DNA of 64,000 bases from Tamarix chinensis (lineage: Eukaryota > Streptophyta > Magnoliopsida > Caryophyllales > Tamaricaceae): assembly GCA_030549775.1 (NCBI GenBank), contig CM060177.1:33510514-33574513 (forward strand), in the 5' to 3' direction. Below, in pieces: positions 23,605 to 34,644 of this stretch. The notes under the pieces are model-generated. The model saw only the letters and a program-made list of their open reading frames with translations. It was not told where the DNA came from and ran no database searches. A program made the translations under genes and the position numbers. Position 1 is the first letter of the stretch. The number at the start of each line of letters is the position of its first letter.

Positions 23605-24490
23605 ATTCAAGCTACAGGGGTTGCCTAACACCATAACAAGTGATAGAGATCCTATCTTACTCAATAAATTTTGGCAAGAATTCTTCAAATTGTAGGGAGT
23701 CCAAGTATAACTATCAATAGCATACCACCCTTAAATAGATGGCGAAACAAAGGTGGTAAATAGATGCTTGGACAAATACTTAAGGTGCATGAGTTGTGAA
23801 GTACCAGATACTTGGTTTAATTGGTTAGCATTGGTAGAATGGTGGTATAATACATTATTTCATTCGATAATTCAAGCCACTCCCATTGAAATTGTTTATG
23901 GTCAACTACCACCAATTCATCTACCATATCTACCAGGAGAATCTAAGGTTGAATTGGTAGATAGGAATCTGCAGAAAAGGAAAGAGACAATTCAACTCCT
24001 TAAATTCCATATCTTAAAGGCTCAGCACATGATGAAACAGATAGCAGACAAGAAAATAATAGAGAGGAAGTTTTAAGTGGGTGACTTGGTATATGTCCAA
24101 CTACAGCCCTACAAATAATCTAAACTCTTACATAGAGACAATGTGAAGCTAAACCCTCTTTATATTGGACCTTACAAGATTATAAATAAAGTGGGAGAAG
24201 TAGCATATACACTGGCATTACTAGAAGGCTATCAAATTAATCCAACATTTCATGTTTATTAGCTAAAGAAACATGTGGGAGATGCAATAACAACACATAA
24301 TATTCCAATGACCCACAATGCCAACATATTAACATTGGAACCAAAAGCTGTTATAGAAAGAGGTCTAGTGAAGAGAAATGGGAAAGCATCAACAAAATTC
24401 TTGGTGCAATGGAAGGACCAACCTAAAGAAGATGCAACATGGGAATTTATAGATGAGCTACAAGAGATATTTCCAACATTTATGGCTTGA
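23605..24490 (+). pseudogene. Gypsy I integrase C-terminal part and chromodomain
   Basis: Integrase resumes with VFKLQGLPNTITSDRDP, giving the second catalytic aspartate. A decayed YHP-DGET-VVNR segment near 23725-23765 holds the glutamate. The GPY-like linker follows with stops. A chromodomain is clear near the C terminus (about 24330-24487: KFLVQWKDQPKEDATWE), placing the element among chromoviruses, whose integrases target modified chromatin. Several in-frame stops break the frame. Confidence 0.88.
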
Positions 24491-24503
24491 ATTTAAGCCA
24501 ATT

Positions 24504-24519
24504 CTCAAGGGGGAAGAAT
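24504..24519 (+). other. Polypurine tract of Gypsy I
   Basis: CTCAAGGGGGAAGAAT lies immediately before the 3' LTR start TGATAAAGG and would prime plus-strand DNA synthesis. Confidence 0.85.
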
Positions 24520-24867
24520 TGATAAAGGAATGGACGAGAAGGAAGAAAACACACAAGCCAAACAGGGATTAAACTTAGTCGACTAAGTTGTTAGTTGGTT
24601 GTGAAGCTATTGTACCAAAATTTTAGTCGAGCAAACCATTATATATAGTTCAACTTTTGTAATAAAGGAATCATCAATAAAACCTTCTCCTGATTCCTTC
24701 CTATATTGCTCTCTATTTCTTATATCCACAGATATTTCGAAGGTTCTTCTTTCTTTGTGAGCTTTCCTACAATTCAAATTGGTAATTCTCAATGTATTAA
24801 ATCATTTTGAATTACAATCTTGTTCCAATTTTATTATTCATTTGTCCTGATTGTATAAGCTGCATTA
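24520..24867 (+). repeat. Gypsy I 3' LTR
   Basis: Uninterrupted LTR of 348 bp, ending GCATTA just before the GTACC duplication. The 5' copy ends CATCA, so the terminal C has changed to T here. Confidence 0.92.
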
Positions 24868-24980
24868 GTACCATTTACGGCAATCGAAGAATCGCAGGAA
24901 CCAGAGCTTGGAGAGGAAAAGGCTTCAACAAATCTAGAGGTTGAATACAACTTACATTCGTCTAATGAGAGGTGGGTGCA
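24868..24980 (+). other. Possible host exon remnant between Gypsy I and Gypsy II
   Basis: This host segment is bounded by the GTACC duplication of Gypsy I and the GTGCA duplication of Gypsy II. Joined across both insertion sites, one frame stays open for nearly 40 codons and ends in TGA at about 30148. Its translation is rich in Glu and Ser and looks more like protein than the surrounding DNA (ESQEPELGEEKASTNLEVEY). A T-rich stretch resembling a 3' UTR follows at 30150-30200. I do not recognise the protein, and an open frame of this length can arise by chance. Confidence 0.3.
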
Positions 24981-25398
24981 TGTTATGGACAAGCAGGAGC
25001 AATAACAACCTTTGTCCCTCATTACTTACAAGACGTGCAGCAAATAGGATTGGATTTACTAAGTACTAATTAAGTGTTCTAAGTTATAGTGTGTCAGTTA
25101 TAAGTTTGAATTAGTATTATGGTGTGTGCTATTAATAAGGAGACAGTTACCAAGTAGTTATTTTCTTTCTGATGTACATTTGAATTAAAAAAGGAATGGG
25201 GAAAATGAAGAAGGGGTCAGTTTTCTTCACAAAAATCATGAACAAGAGATCAAAGGGTTCTCTCTAATGAGCCCTTAAACACTTTCAAAATAGGTAAGAA
25301 AGGAAGAAAAGTCAGTAGATTAGATTTCACTAAAGATTCAAAATCTGATAACACAACAAACAGACCTATTACCAGATCCCAGAGTAGGACCTGTAATA
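24981..25398 (+). repeat. Gypsy II 5' LTR
   Basis: Starts TGTTATGGACAAGC and ends CCTGTAATA (the 3' copy ends CCTGTAACA). It lacks the internal 34-bp duplication seen in the 3' LTR. Confidence 0.94.
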
Positions 25399-25400
25399 AA

Positions 25401-25413
25401 TTGGTATCAGACA
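25401..25413 (+). other. Primer binding site of Gypsy II
   Basis: TTGGTATCAGACA starts 2 bp after the LTR. The first eleven bases match the initiator-Met tRNA complement TTGGTATCAGAGC. Confidence 0.8.
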
Positions 25414-26337
25414 TGTTGGTAATGGCTGAACCAAGAACTTTGCAGCAACAGTTTGAAGCCTTCCTGGCATTATATCAGGAAGATCGGGCAAGAGATAGTG
25501 CTGATCGCGAGAGGGAAAAGTAGGAAATTCTCATGCAATTGCATGATGCGGTTCGAGAAGTTACAACAACCCGTATTGAAGGTTCTGGCACTCATCCTCG
25601 TGCCCCTAGGGAGAGGTTGCCTGTTGATGATAATGCTGATCGTGGCCATTATGCCCCTCAATTTTCCAAACTCAAATTTCCAAGCTACAAGGGCAATAGT
25701 GATCCTTTAGCCTGGCTCAGTCAATGTGAACATTTTTTTCGCCATCAACACACTCTGGAGGCAGAAAAGATTACTTTGGTGGCCATCCATTTAGAAGATG
25801 ATGCTCAGTTATGGTTTCTCAAATTAGATAAAGATCGTCCAAACTCGTCTTGGGAAGATTTTAAAAGACACTGCCATCTCTGATTTGGACCCTCTGTTCA
25901 TGGAAATAAATTGGGCGAATTGGTGAAATTAAGGCAGATTGGCTCTGTTGAGGAATACCAGCGCCGGTTTGAACAATTATATACACGGGCTAGTTCTCTT
26001 ACATCTGAACAAGAAGTGGAAATTTTCTTAAGTGGCCTACAAGAATATATTACAGTCGAGGTTGAATTGCACCATCCTACTAATCTGACCAGTGCCATGA
26101 GTTTGGCTCGCCTCCATGAGCGTAAAGGGCGTGGGACGAAGACTTATGCTTCCGACGTGACGGCGGCAAATTCACCTAGTAACCAACCTTTAGCGATTAC
26201 TTCTTCCAAACCTCCATTCATTAAACGATTGAGTAGGGCTGAGATGGAGGAGGGCAGAGCCAAGAACCTTTGCTATAATTGTGATGAGACTTATTCTCCT
26301 AGCCATCGATGTAAAAGGCTTTTTCTAGATAGAAGGT
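25413..26337 (+). pseudogene. Gypsy II gag
   Basis: The start is ATG at 25413 or 25422 (MAEPRT). The capsid domain is clear: FPSYKGNSDPLAWLSQCEHFF near 25680, LWFLKLDKDRPNSSWEDFK near 25810, and EEYQRRFEQLYTRA near 25940. A CCHC-type knuckle near 26270-26310 reads CYNCDETYSPSHRC. Stops at 25521 (TAG) and 25881 (TGA, where CGA fits the family) and a one-base insertion near 26320 interrupt it. Confidence 0.9.
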
Positions 26338-27036
26338 GTGGAGGACTTATCTATCGACAATGCCTATCCAGGGAATTTAGCGGACTCTGTGGAACCTTCC
26401 ATATCTCTTCATGCTATTATAGGGGCGCAACAATCTCAAACTATGCAAATTCAAGGCTTTATCACGGGCTATCCGGTGTTGGTCTTGATCGATTCTGGGA
26501 GTACTCATAGTTTTCTGGATGTGTCCTTACTGGAGAAATTAGGCTTGGCTATACAACCCAGAGATGATCTCAAAGTTACAATGGCTAATTATGAAAAGAT
26601 GTGTTCTCTTGGTCTGTGTACAGGTGTTCCTCTTTCTCTATAGAATAATTTATTTGATGTAGATCTTTTCTTGCTCTCCCTGGGTTGTTTTGGTGTAGTC
26701 CTTGGAATTACTTGGCTTCAATCTTTGGGGCCCATTGAATGGGATTTTACAGCCTTGTGGATGAGGTTTTTTAGTTATGGCCAGTTAATAGAGTTATATG
26801 GCAATAAGGCGTCTACCACTCCCTCTTTTCATCACACCAAAACTCTGATTGAACTAGATAAAGAGATGCACATTCAAAAATTATTGGCAGAATTTGCCGA
26901 TATTTTTGAAGAGCCCAATGGGTTGCCACCGAACCGTTCTTGTGATCACCGGATTGTATTACAGATGGGGACTGATCCCATAGTGGTACGACCTTACCGC
27001 TATCCTCATCTTCAAAAAGATGAAATTGAGAAGTAA
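26338..27036 (+). pseudogene. Gypsy II aspartic protease and linker
   Basis: The retropepsin signature VLIDSGSTHSFLD lies near 26480-26520, followed by GVVLGITWLQSLGPIEWDF near 26690. In-frame stops occur at 26641 (TAG) and 27034 (TAA). The linker LLAEFADIFEEPNGLPPNR is the usual lead into RT. Confidence 0.9.
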
Positions 27037-28258
27037 TGTGCAGATATGCTGGCCAAGGGCATTATTCGTCCAAGTCAATCTCTATTTTCTTCTCCAGTGC
27101 TATTGGTTAAGAAGGATGATGATAATTGGCATTTTTGTGTGGATTATAGAGCTTTGAACTCTAAAACAGTCAAGGATAAATTTCCTATTTCGGTGATTGA
27201 CGAGTTGTTGGAAGAACTCCATGGCGCTAAGTACTTCACTAAACTGGACTTACGCTCTGGCTATCATCAAATTCTAATGGCTCCGAAGGATGTTGAAAAA
27301 ATAGCCTTTCGAACACACCACGACCATTTTGAATTTTTGGTTATGCCCTTTGGATTAACCAATGCCCCATCTACTTTCCAGTCATTGATGAATGATGTTT
27401 TTCAACATCATTTGTGCAAATTTGTCTTGGTTTTCTTTGATGATATATTGATTTATAGTAGTACGTGAGCAGAACATCTTCATCATTTGCGTGTAGTTTT
27501 CTCTGTTCTTCGGACTCATCAGCTGTTTTTGAAGCTTTCTAAATGCTCTTTTAGCCAATTGGAGATTTCTTATTTGGGTCATATTATTTCAGCAGCAGGT
27601 GTTTCAGCGGATAAAGATAATATTGAAGCTATGGCGAAGTGGCCCAACCCATCAACAGTTAGAGGGTTGAGGGGATTTCTGGGTTTGACTGGTTATTATC
27701 GTAAGTTTGTTCATAATTATGGTAGTATTGTGGCCCCATTAACTGCCATGCTTAAAAAAGAATTCTTTTCATTGGACTGATGAGGCTACTGTTGTCTTTG
27801 AAAAATTGAAGTTAACTATGACTACCACACCAGTTTTGGCTTTGCCTAACTTTACAACTCCATTTGTGGTTGAATGTGATGCTTCAGAAACTGGTTTAGG
27901 GGTTGTTTTAGAACAAAATGGGCGCCCAATTGCTTATTTTAGTCGTTTGCTTGCTATACGCCATCATCGTTTACCGGCTTATAAGAAAGAATTAATTGGG
28001 TTGGCCAAGGCAGTGCGGCATGGGCGTCCTTATTTATGGGGTCATTCTTTTGTAGCTCGGACTGACCATTATAGTCTGAAATTCTTGCTGGAGCAGCGCA
28101 TTGTGACTTCACCACAACAGCATTGGTTAAGTAAACTTTTGGGATTTGATTTCACGGTAGAATACAAGGCTGGCCGTGAGAATATTGTTGTTGATGCTTT
28201 ATCCCGTCAAACCGACGACGTTGCATTCTTGTTCACCATTTCCATGCCTCAACTATAG
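27037..28258 (+). pseudogene. Gypsy II reverse transcriptase and RNase H
   Basis: RT motifs are complete: [20 protein letters not shown] (27090), [11 protein letters not shown] (27240), [13 protein letters not shown] (27345) and the catalytic [14 protein letters not shown] (27420-27462). RNase H has VVECDASETGLGVVL near 27870 and a D-A-LSR end near 28195. A TGA at 27466 replaces the conserved Trp of 'SSTWAEHL', and a one-base gain in an A-run near 27755 shifts the frame. The stop at 28256 separates RNase H from integrase. Confidence 0.92.
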
Positions 28259-29754
28259 TTGTTTGATGAGATTCATGCACTTAATGCTTCTTCCTTGGAA
28301 CTTCAACAATTGGCTAAACGGATTCAAGATGGCGAAGTAATTGGACCTTGGAACTTTCATGATGGGTTGTTGTTTTTCAAGAATCGGGTTTTCCTTCTTC
28401 CTGATTCTTCTATTATCCACTCTGTTGTATCTTCTCTTCATAACCAGGGGCATGAGGGATATCAAAAAACTCTAAAGCGAGTGGCTGTTGATTTTTATTG
28501 GAAAGGGATGAAGCATTAGGTCCAAGATTTTGTCCGCGCTTGTAGCATATGTCAATGGCATAAATCTGAACATCTACATCCAACAGGTGTGTTGCAACCT
28601 CACCAGTTCCGGTTCACATATGGGCTGATATTTCAATGGATTTTATTGATGGGTTGCCTTTGTCCCATGGTAAATCTGTTTTGTTTGTGGTTGTGGATCA
28701 TTTATCTAAATATGCCCACTTTATTCCATTAGCGCACCCTTATTCCGCTGTGTCCGTGGCTCGGGCATTTTTTGACAACATCTTTAAGCTTCATGGTCTT
28801 CCAGAAACAGTGGTGTCTGATCGAGATGTTACTTTTACAAGAAAATTTTGGACTGGATTGTTTAAGCTTAGTGGGACTCAATTATGTTTTAGTTCTTCTT
28901 ATCACCCTCAAACAGATGGGAAAACCGAAGTCTTGAATCGCACTGTGGAGATGTATTTAAGGTGCTTCACTAGTGACAAACCTAAAAAATGGTTGGATTG
29001 GATCTCTTGGGCTGAGTACTGTTACAACACCAATTACCACACTTCCTTGAAGACTACCCCTTTCGATGTTATGTACGGCAGGTCTCCTCCAAAATTGCTT
29101 GCTTATTGTTCTGGCTCTTCTCGTTTGGAGGCTGTGGATGTTGCTCTTAAAGAGAGGGATGTGGTTTTACATGATTTGCGGGATCGTCTCCAACAAGCAC
29201 AGGCCCATATGAAATCAGTTTATGATGCTTCTCATCGTGATGTCCAATTTTAGGTTGGCGATTTGGTGTTATTAAAGCTTCAACCTTATCGCCAAATTTC
29301 TTTACGGCTTCGAAGCAACAAGAAATTGTCTCCAAAGTTCTATGGCCCTTTTTGTATTGCTGCCTGCATTGGTTATGTTGCTTATAAATTGGACTTGCCT
29401 ACTGATGCCAAAATCCACTCTGTTTTTCATGTTTCTTGTCTCAAGAAATTTTATGGCAGGAGCAATGATGAAGTCTCATCTTCCTTGCCTTTGGTTCATC
29501 AAGATGAAGTTCATCCAAGTCCTCAGGCAGTGTTAGATTGTCGTTTCTATAAAGGATTGGACCAGGTGCTTATTCATTGGGAGGGTCTTTCACCTGCGGA
29601 TGCTTCTTGGGAGGATGTCAGTCAGATGCAACAACGATATCCATCCTTCCTGCTTGCGGACAAGCAGTCTTTGAAGCAGGGGATTAATGTTATGGACAAG
29701 CAGGAGCAACAACAACCTTCAGCCCTCATTACTTACAAGAGGCGCGGCAAATAG
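28259..29754 (+). pseudogene. Gypsy II integrase with chromodomain, ending inside the 3' LTR
   Basis: The HHCC zinc-binding motif is split by a TAG at 28517 (LHNQGHEG ... ACSIC). A one-base loss near 28605 shifts the frame. The DDE core is intact: MDFIDGLP with VVVDHLSKYAHF (28636-28720), VVSDRDVTF (28812), and YHPQTDGKTEVLNR (28900). After a TAG at 29251 come the GPY/F-like segment (KLSPKFYGPFCIAACIG) and a chromodomain near 29540-29650 (VLIHWEGLSPADASWEDV). The frame stops at 29752-29754, 67 bp inside the 3' LTR, so the C terminus is LTR-encoded. Confidence 0.92.
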
Positions 29755-30139
29755 GATTGGATTTACTAAGTATTAATTAGTTGTTCTAAGTTATAGTGTG
29801 TCAGTTATAAGTTTGAATTAGTATTATGGTGTGTGCTATTAATAAGGAGACAGTTACCAAGTAGTTATTTTCTTTCTGATGTACGTTTGAATTTAAATAG
29901 GAATGGGGAAAATGAAGAAGGGGTCAGTTTTCTTCACAAAAATCATGAACAAGAGATCAAAGGGTTCTCTCTAATGAGCCCTTAAAGAGATCAAAGGGTT
30001 CTCTCTAATGAGCCCTTAAACACTTTCAAAATAGGTAAGAAAGGAAGAAAAGTCAGTAGATTAGATTTCACTAAAGATTCAGAATCCGATAACACAACAA
30101 ACAGACCTATTACTAGATCCCAGAGTAGGACCTGTAACA
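29688..30139 (+). repeat. Gypsy II 3' LTR
   Basis: Matches the 5' LTR except for scattered substitutions and one extra tandem copy of a 34-bp segment (about 29950-30020). Confidence 0.94.
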
Positions 30140-30144
30140 GTGCA

Positions 30145-31025
30145 TCGCTGATTTAGGGATATTTAGTTTTTGTTTTTCTTTTGTAGTTTTGTTATTTGGC
30201 TAGTGTGTGTTTGCACGATAGGTTAGAGGGTAGTCTAGGTATACCATATTTAAGTCATATAGATAATAATAAAATAAATAGCCCGAACAATTAAATTGTT
30301 GAAAATGTCATAAATTTAAAAATATCAAAACGTTTATACTTCAATGATAATAAAGTTTACATGTTTGCTCCATCATGGAAATTCAAAAATGTTTATTGGT
30401 TTATGTAAACAAACTTAAAATATTTATATATTTAAATACAATTTTGTCTAATGGTGTTCGGACCATCACATTTTCAAGACCCAGAAATCAATTTCATTTT
30501 TTTTTACGCCTCAAGGACGAATTCATCTCATGACTTCACTGCTTCTCTACTGGAAAGAGAGAGGGAAGAAAAGACCTCTAACTTAAACTATTTTTTTAAT
30601 GTACCCACATGTACGGATGAAATAATATTGAAAATGACCATCAGATTGTCAATTCCATAATAGTTCAACGTTCAAAACGCAGCCAGTGAGAATACTTCAT
30701 TATCATATGTATGTCCCAGATTGTCTTCTGGATTTTTTTGTATTATATATATATATAATTGACACCCAATAACATGTTCGCTACAGTGTTGACCAATAAA
30801 TTATAGCTATTCTTAATATAGAGAATGCAACTTGTTAATTGTTATATGATTTGAATATAAATTATCGGAGGTTGAGAGGCATCAAATAAGAAATTTCACA
30901 AAGACGTATAGATCAATATTTCATACATATGCAAGTTAGAACAGACCATATCCTACAAAGCATTGACTACCCATGTTTGTAGGCGTCTAACTAGAACGAT
31001 TCTCATTTTCTCATTCTAATTAAGG
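30145..31025 (+). promoter_or_regulatory. Upstream region of the CRK gene
   Basis: About 880 bp of AT-rich DNA precede the CRK start codon. TTGACC at 30789-30794 is a W-box (WRKY site) and overlaps a CCAAT motif at 30793-30797. CRK genes are commonly induced by pathogens and salicylic acid through WRKY factors, so this is plausible but a single W-box is weak evidence. A TA run lies near 30747-30761. No ORF of note. Confidence 0.4.
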
Positions 31026-33847
31026 ATGGCAACCAAAGTTGTTCTCTCATCATTGCTCTTTCTGGTTCTGCCTCTCATGCCATGGTCTGAACTTGAGAAT
31101 ACAGATCCTTACTGTACATATCCAAGCGCTGATGCAGTGTGTATATACTGTCCCAGAAGTACAGCTAACTACACCTTTGGCAGCCCATTTGAACATAATC
31201 TCAGAAATCTTCTCAAGTCTCTAGCCAGCAACACCTCGCTTACAGGTTTCTACCAAAATTCGACTGGAGATCAAACTGATACGGTTTATGCACAGGCACT
31301 CTGTAGAGGGGATGTGGGCCGCTCTGACTGTAGGAACTGTATTGAGAAGGCTACCATAGAGCTTTTAGAGAAATGCCCAACAATGGAAGCAAATATATGG
31401 TCTGATTTATGCCAAGTCCACTATGCAGATATGATGTTCTTCTCTCTACTGACATATGCTGGGAAGTTTCCTTCGTATAATGAAGGGAGGAATGGAACTG
31501 ATCTTACTAAACATGGATCAGTTTTAGTAGATCTATTCGGTAAACTATCACATGAAGCAGCCTATAATACGTCAAGGAATATGTTTGCTGTTGGCAGGGT
31601 GAAAGCATCCAGTAAGATGATATATGGCCTTGTACAGTGTACCAGAGATGTTTCCCATGATACTTGTTACTCTTGTTTGACTTCAGCCTTGGGCGACCTT
31701 CAGGGATGCTGCAGTTCTCATCAAGGGGGAATGGTCCTAAGTGATAGTTGCTATGTGAGGTTTGAACCATACATCTTTTATAATGTCTCAGCTGTTGATG
31801 GTAAGATGATGTTTTTGTAATATCATACCATGACACTTTAATTAGTTTCTGCACTAAAAGCCAATTAATTTGTAAATTATGCACCCACCTGGTATATTTG
31901 TGATCGCATTATGTTTCATGTCAAACGTATGCTGGAATTGCAAAAAAAAAAAAAAAAAAAAAAAAACTGATCAATAAGCATTTTACAAGCAAAAACTATA
32001 AGATCAATAAGCAATCTGTGCTATAACCTGGAGATATTTTAAAAAGAATTTACTTTGGGAACAGAGCTTTATCTCTCAAAATCTGGCAGCAGCAAAGTCA
32101 GGGAGGTTATCATGGCCATCGGCATTGCAGCAGCGATCGTAATAGTTCTTGCAAGCTCCTATCTTTTCTATAGGTGGACAAGGCAGCGAAACCAAAGAGG
32201 TATAGCATGTGAAGGGGCTTTTACACGAATCAGGGACAATACCAATACTTTGGAATTAACAATGCTGCAATTTGTAGGCAAGGAGAAAAATCAAAGTGAT
32301 ATTATATCTGCCTTGTCAATTCCTCGAGGAGTTGCCATGACAGAAGAGGGAATTTTGGTGAGCACAGAAGAATTACCCTTCATGGACTTGGTCACTATAA
32401 AAATAGCCACAGAGGAGTTCTCGGAATCAAGAAAGCTTGGGCAAGGGGGATTTGGTGTTGTCTATGAGGTAAAGCATTTCACCGAATGACTAATGGAAAG
32501 CCTTTTTATGACTTAGTTCATGCAGTAAAACAAAAACATTTCAGGGATTGCTGCCTGATGACACAAAGATAGCTGTTAAAAGGCTGTCAAGAAAGTCATG
32601 GCAGGGCTTGGAGGAATTCAAAAACGAGATAATACTAATTGCAAAACTCCAGCACAGAAATCTTGTACGACTATTGGCTTGTGCAATAGAAGGAGAAGAA
32701 AAGATACTTGTCTATGAGTTCATGCCCAACAAAAGCCTTGATCTGTTTATATTTGGTATGTTGCACACTTGCACTTCTGGACAGCACTGATTGAAAAAGA
32801 TATCCATTGCTTTCTTCACAATAGCCTAATTTTTCTGTGTTAATTTTTTCTCTATTAGTGTTTGAAATATAGCAGTCTAATCATTCTATACGATCCCGCG
32901 TATAGAATACGCAGCATCAGTTTAATGATTCAGATAAAGTTAATTGTTTACCAAAGCTCAAGCTTAGTTTTTCCTTTTGATTGAATATCAGATCCAGAGA
33001 AGAGGGCACAGCTTGACTGGTCCGTACGCTACAACATTACAAATGGCATTGCCCGAGGACTGCTTTACCTTCATGAGGATTCCCGACTAAGAATCATTCA
33101 TAGGGACCTCAAACCGAACAATGTTCTGTTAGATCATGATATGGCGGCCAAAATAGCAGATTTCGGTATGGCAAGGATATTTTCTGAAGACCGAAATATG
33201 GCTAACACGAGAAGAGTTGTAGGAACATAGTAAGTCATCTTCCCACAATTTCCTGAGAATCTTTTTTTTTATTCAAGATGGTTCAAATTGCAGAAAATAA
33301 TTGCAGCGGATACATGGCACCAGAGTATGCAATGGAAGGATTGTTTTCAGTAAAATCTGATGTGTTCAGCTTTGGAGTGATCTTGCTAGAGATCATCAGT
33401 GGGATGAAGAATATCAGATTTCACCTGACAGGACATGCCCCAACACTTCTGGCATATGTAAATTTCGGGAACTTCAGATCAATTCTCTCAATGATTGTTG
33501 ATGTTTCCACTACTTAAGTTTTGTTTGAATGGTAAATAAACTGACAGGCCTGGAAGCTCTGGAACGAACGAAAAGAATTGGACTTGGTTGACTCACTAAT
33601 GCCGGAAGCATATCCTGCAGCAGAAGTGACAAGGTGCATTCACATTGCACTTCTTTGTGTTCAAGAAGACCCAGAAGACAGGCCCACAATGAATCAAGTG
33701 GTTCCACTACTTAGCACTGAATCGGCAACTCTATCCGAACCCAAAAGCCCGGCAGTTTCGGTAGGAAAGATGATCAATTATAATGAAATCTTGAGCATAG
33801 CTTCATCAGTGAATAACATAACTACTTCTACTATAGACCCAAGATAG
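31026..33847 (+). CDS. Cysteine-rich receptor-like protein kinase (CRK, DUF26 RLK)
   Basis: Six exons with GT-AG borders give a 692-residue protein: 31026-31800, 32065-32468, 32545-32755, 32992-33229, 33307-33457 and 33548-33847. A signal peptide (residues 1 to about 22) precedes two DUF26 domains, each with C-X8-C-X2-C (C93/C102/C105 and C205/C214/C217). A transmembrane helix spans about 273-294. The kinase domain has the glycine loop GQGGFG (384-389), Lys405 (IAVK), HRD with Asp502, DFG with Asp520, and APE at 547-549. All catalytic residues are present and phases agree at each junction, so the gene looks functional. It should sit in the plasma membrane and signal through Ser/Thr phosphorylation in defence or oxidative stress responses, as known for CRKs. 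The first 3' splice site has a weak pyrimidine tract, so exon 2's start is the least certain. Which CRK subgroup it belongs to cannot be decided here. Confidence 0.93.
31942..31966. repeat. Poly(A) run of 25 in CRK intron 1
   Basis: A pure A run inside the first intron on the coding strand. It is far from the splice sites used and probably a homopolymer polymorphism. It has no obvious retroposon attached. Confidence 0.9.
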
Positions 33848-34385
33848 CCTCTAATGATATTCAAAAAGTTCAATTATGCATTAGCAGGTTTGTGTTCCGT
33901 GCAGTTAATCATAGAAAAAAAGAACATTGATGCAACAACAGGACATATATGATGTATATATATATATATTTTTTCTGTATATAGTGCAGCAGAATCCTTT
34001 CAGAAATAACACAACCCTTCTGGTTAAACTTTGATGTAATGTGAATCTAAAGATCAATTCATCTTGCAGAAAAATCAAGGCATTGAATATACGAACAATT
34101 CCAGAAGGTTCAAATTCGCAAAGAGTTCAAAGATTTAATTCACAATTTCAGGGCCGGTCTATACCAATCCCCACCTAATCAAATTCCACAATCTACACTT
34201 TTAGAATTCCCTTTTCTCGAACAACTATCCAACTCATTCTGAGCCAAAACGAACTAATAAACTAGTAGTTGCGATGCTGCGACTAGCATACCATCACTTC
34301 TTCAGATCTATTAAGCTTATAGCCACCGATAAACGAAAGCACAAACGAAATTAAGTTAGAAATCAGTTCAGAAGCAGAAAGTATC
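33848..34385. other. CRK 3' flank, no gene
   Basis: AT-rich sequence with a short TA run near 33957-33970. It probably holds the CRK 3' UTR. No ORF, RNA gene or repeat boundary was recognised before the CACGT duplication of the copia element. Confidence 0.5.
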
Positions 34386-34390
34386 CACGT

Positions 34391-34610
34391 TGTTGACAGA
34401 TAACTTGCTGAACTGCAAGCCTAAGATCTAGCTGTTGTTATTTGACTAAGTATTTAGCTGTAAGTGTTATCCTTTATTTGTTCCTATCTTCTCGTAACCT
34501 ATTCCCGATATTATGTAAACCTGTGTAACTACTCACACTATATATGTAAAGGCAATGTGATGGGCTGAGGTGGGATTGATCTTCAACATTTTTTATTCAT
34601 TTTCTTAAGT
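34391..34610 (+). repeat. Copia I 5' LTR
   Basis: Starts TGTTGACAG and ends TTCTTAAGT. The primer site TGGTATCAGAGCC follows at once (34611). The 3' boundary is set by comparing the sequence after each LTR copy, and lacks the usual CA. Confidence 0.93.
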
Positions 34611-34623
34611 TGGTATCAGAGCC
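34611..34623 (+). other. Primer binding site of Copia I
   Basis: TGGTATCAGAGCC, complementary to the 3' end of plant initiator-Met tRNA, directly follows the 5' LTR. Confidence 0.93.
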
Positions 34624-34644
34624 TTATTATTCGATCCCTTCACC

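Larger units (their letters stand above)
5272..24867 (+). mobile_element. Gypsy I: degenerate Ty3/gypsy chromovirus split by two nested insertions
   Basis: The ends are TGATACAGGAATGG at 5272 and GCTGCATTA at 24867, flanked by a perfect 5-bp duplication GTACC (5267-5271 and 24868-24872). Once A1 (5605-11074) and A2 (14726-23599) are removed, the element is about 5.25 kb, normal for a plant chromovirus. The order is LTR, primer site, gag, protease, reverse transcriptase, RNase H, integrase, chromodomain, polypurine tract, LTR. All reading frames are broken by stops and indels, and the RT active site is deleted, so the copy is dead. The two insertions split the 5' LTR and the integrase and must be younger than Gypsy I. 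Confidence 0.93.
24981..30139 (+). mobile_element. Gypsy II: full-length Ty3/gypsy chromovirus with nonsense mutations
   Basis: LTRs of 418 bp (24981-25398) and 452 bp (29688-30139), with TGTTATGG start and GTAACA end, are flanked by a perfect GTGCA duplication (24976-24980 and 30140-30144). Length is 5.16 kb. One long gag-pol frame is recognisable from 25413 to 29754, broken by about eight stop codons and three single-base frameshifts. All domains and catalytic residues are otherwise present, making it better preserved than Gypsy I. Confidence 0.95.
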
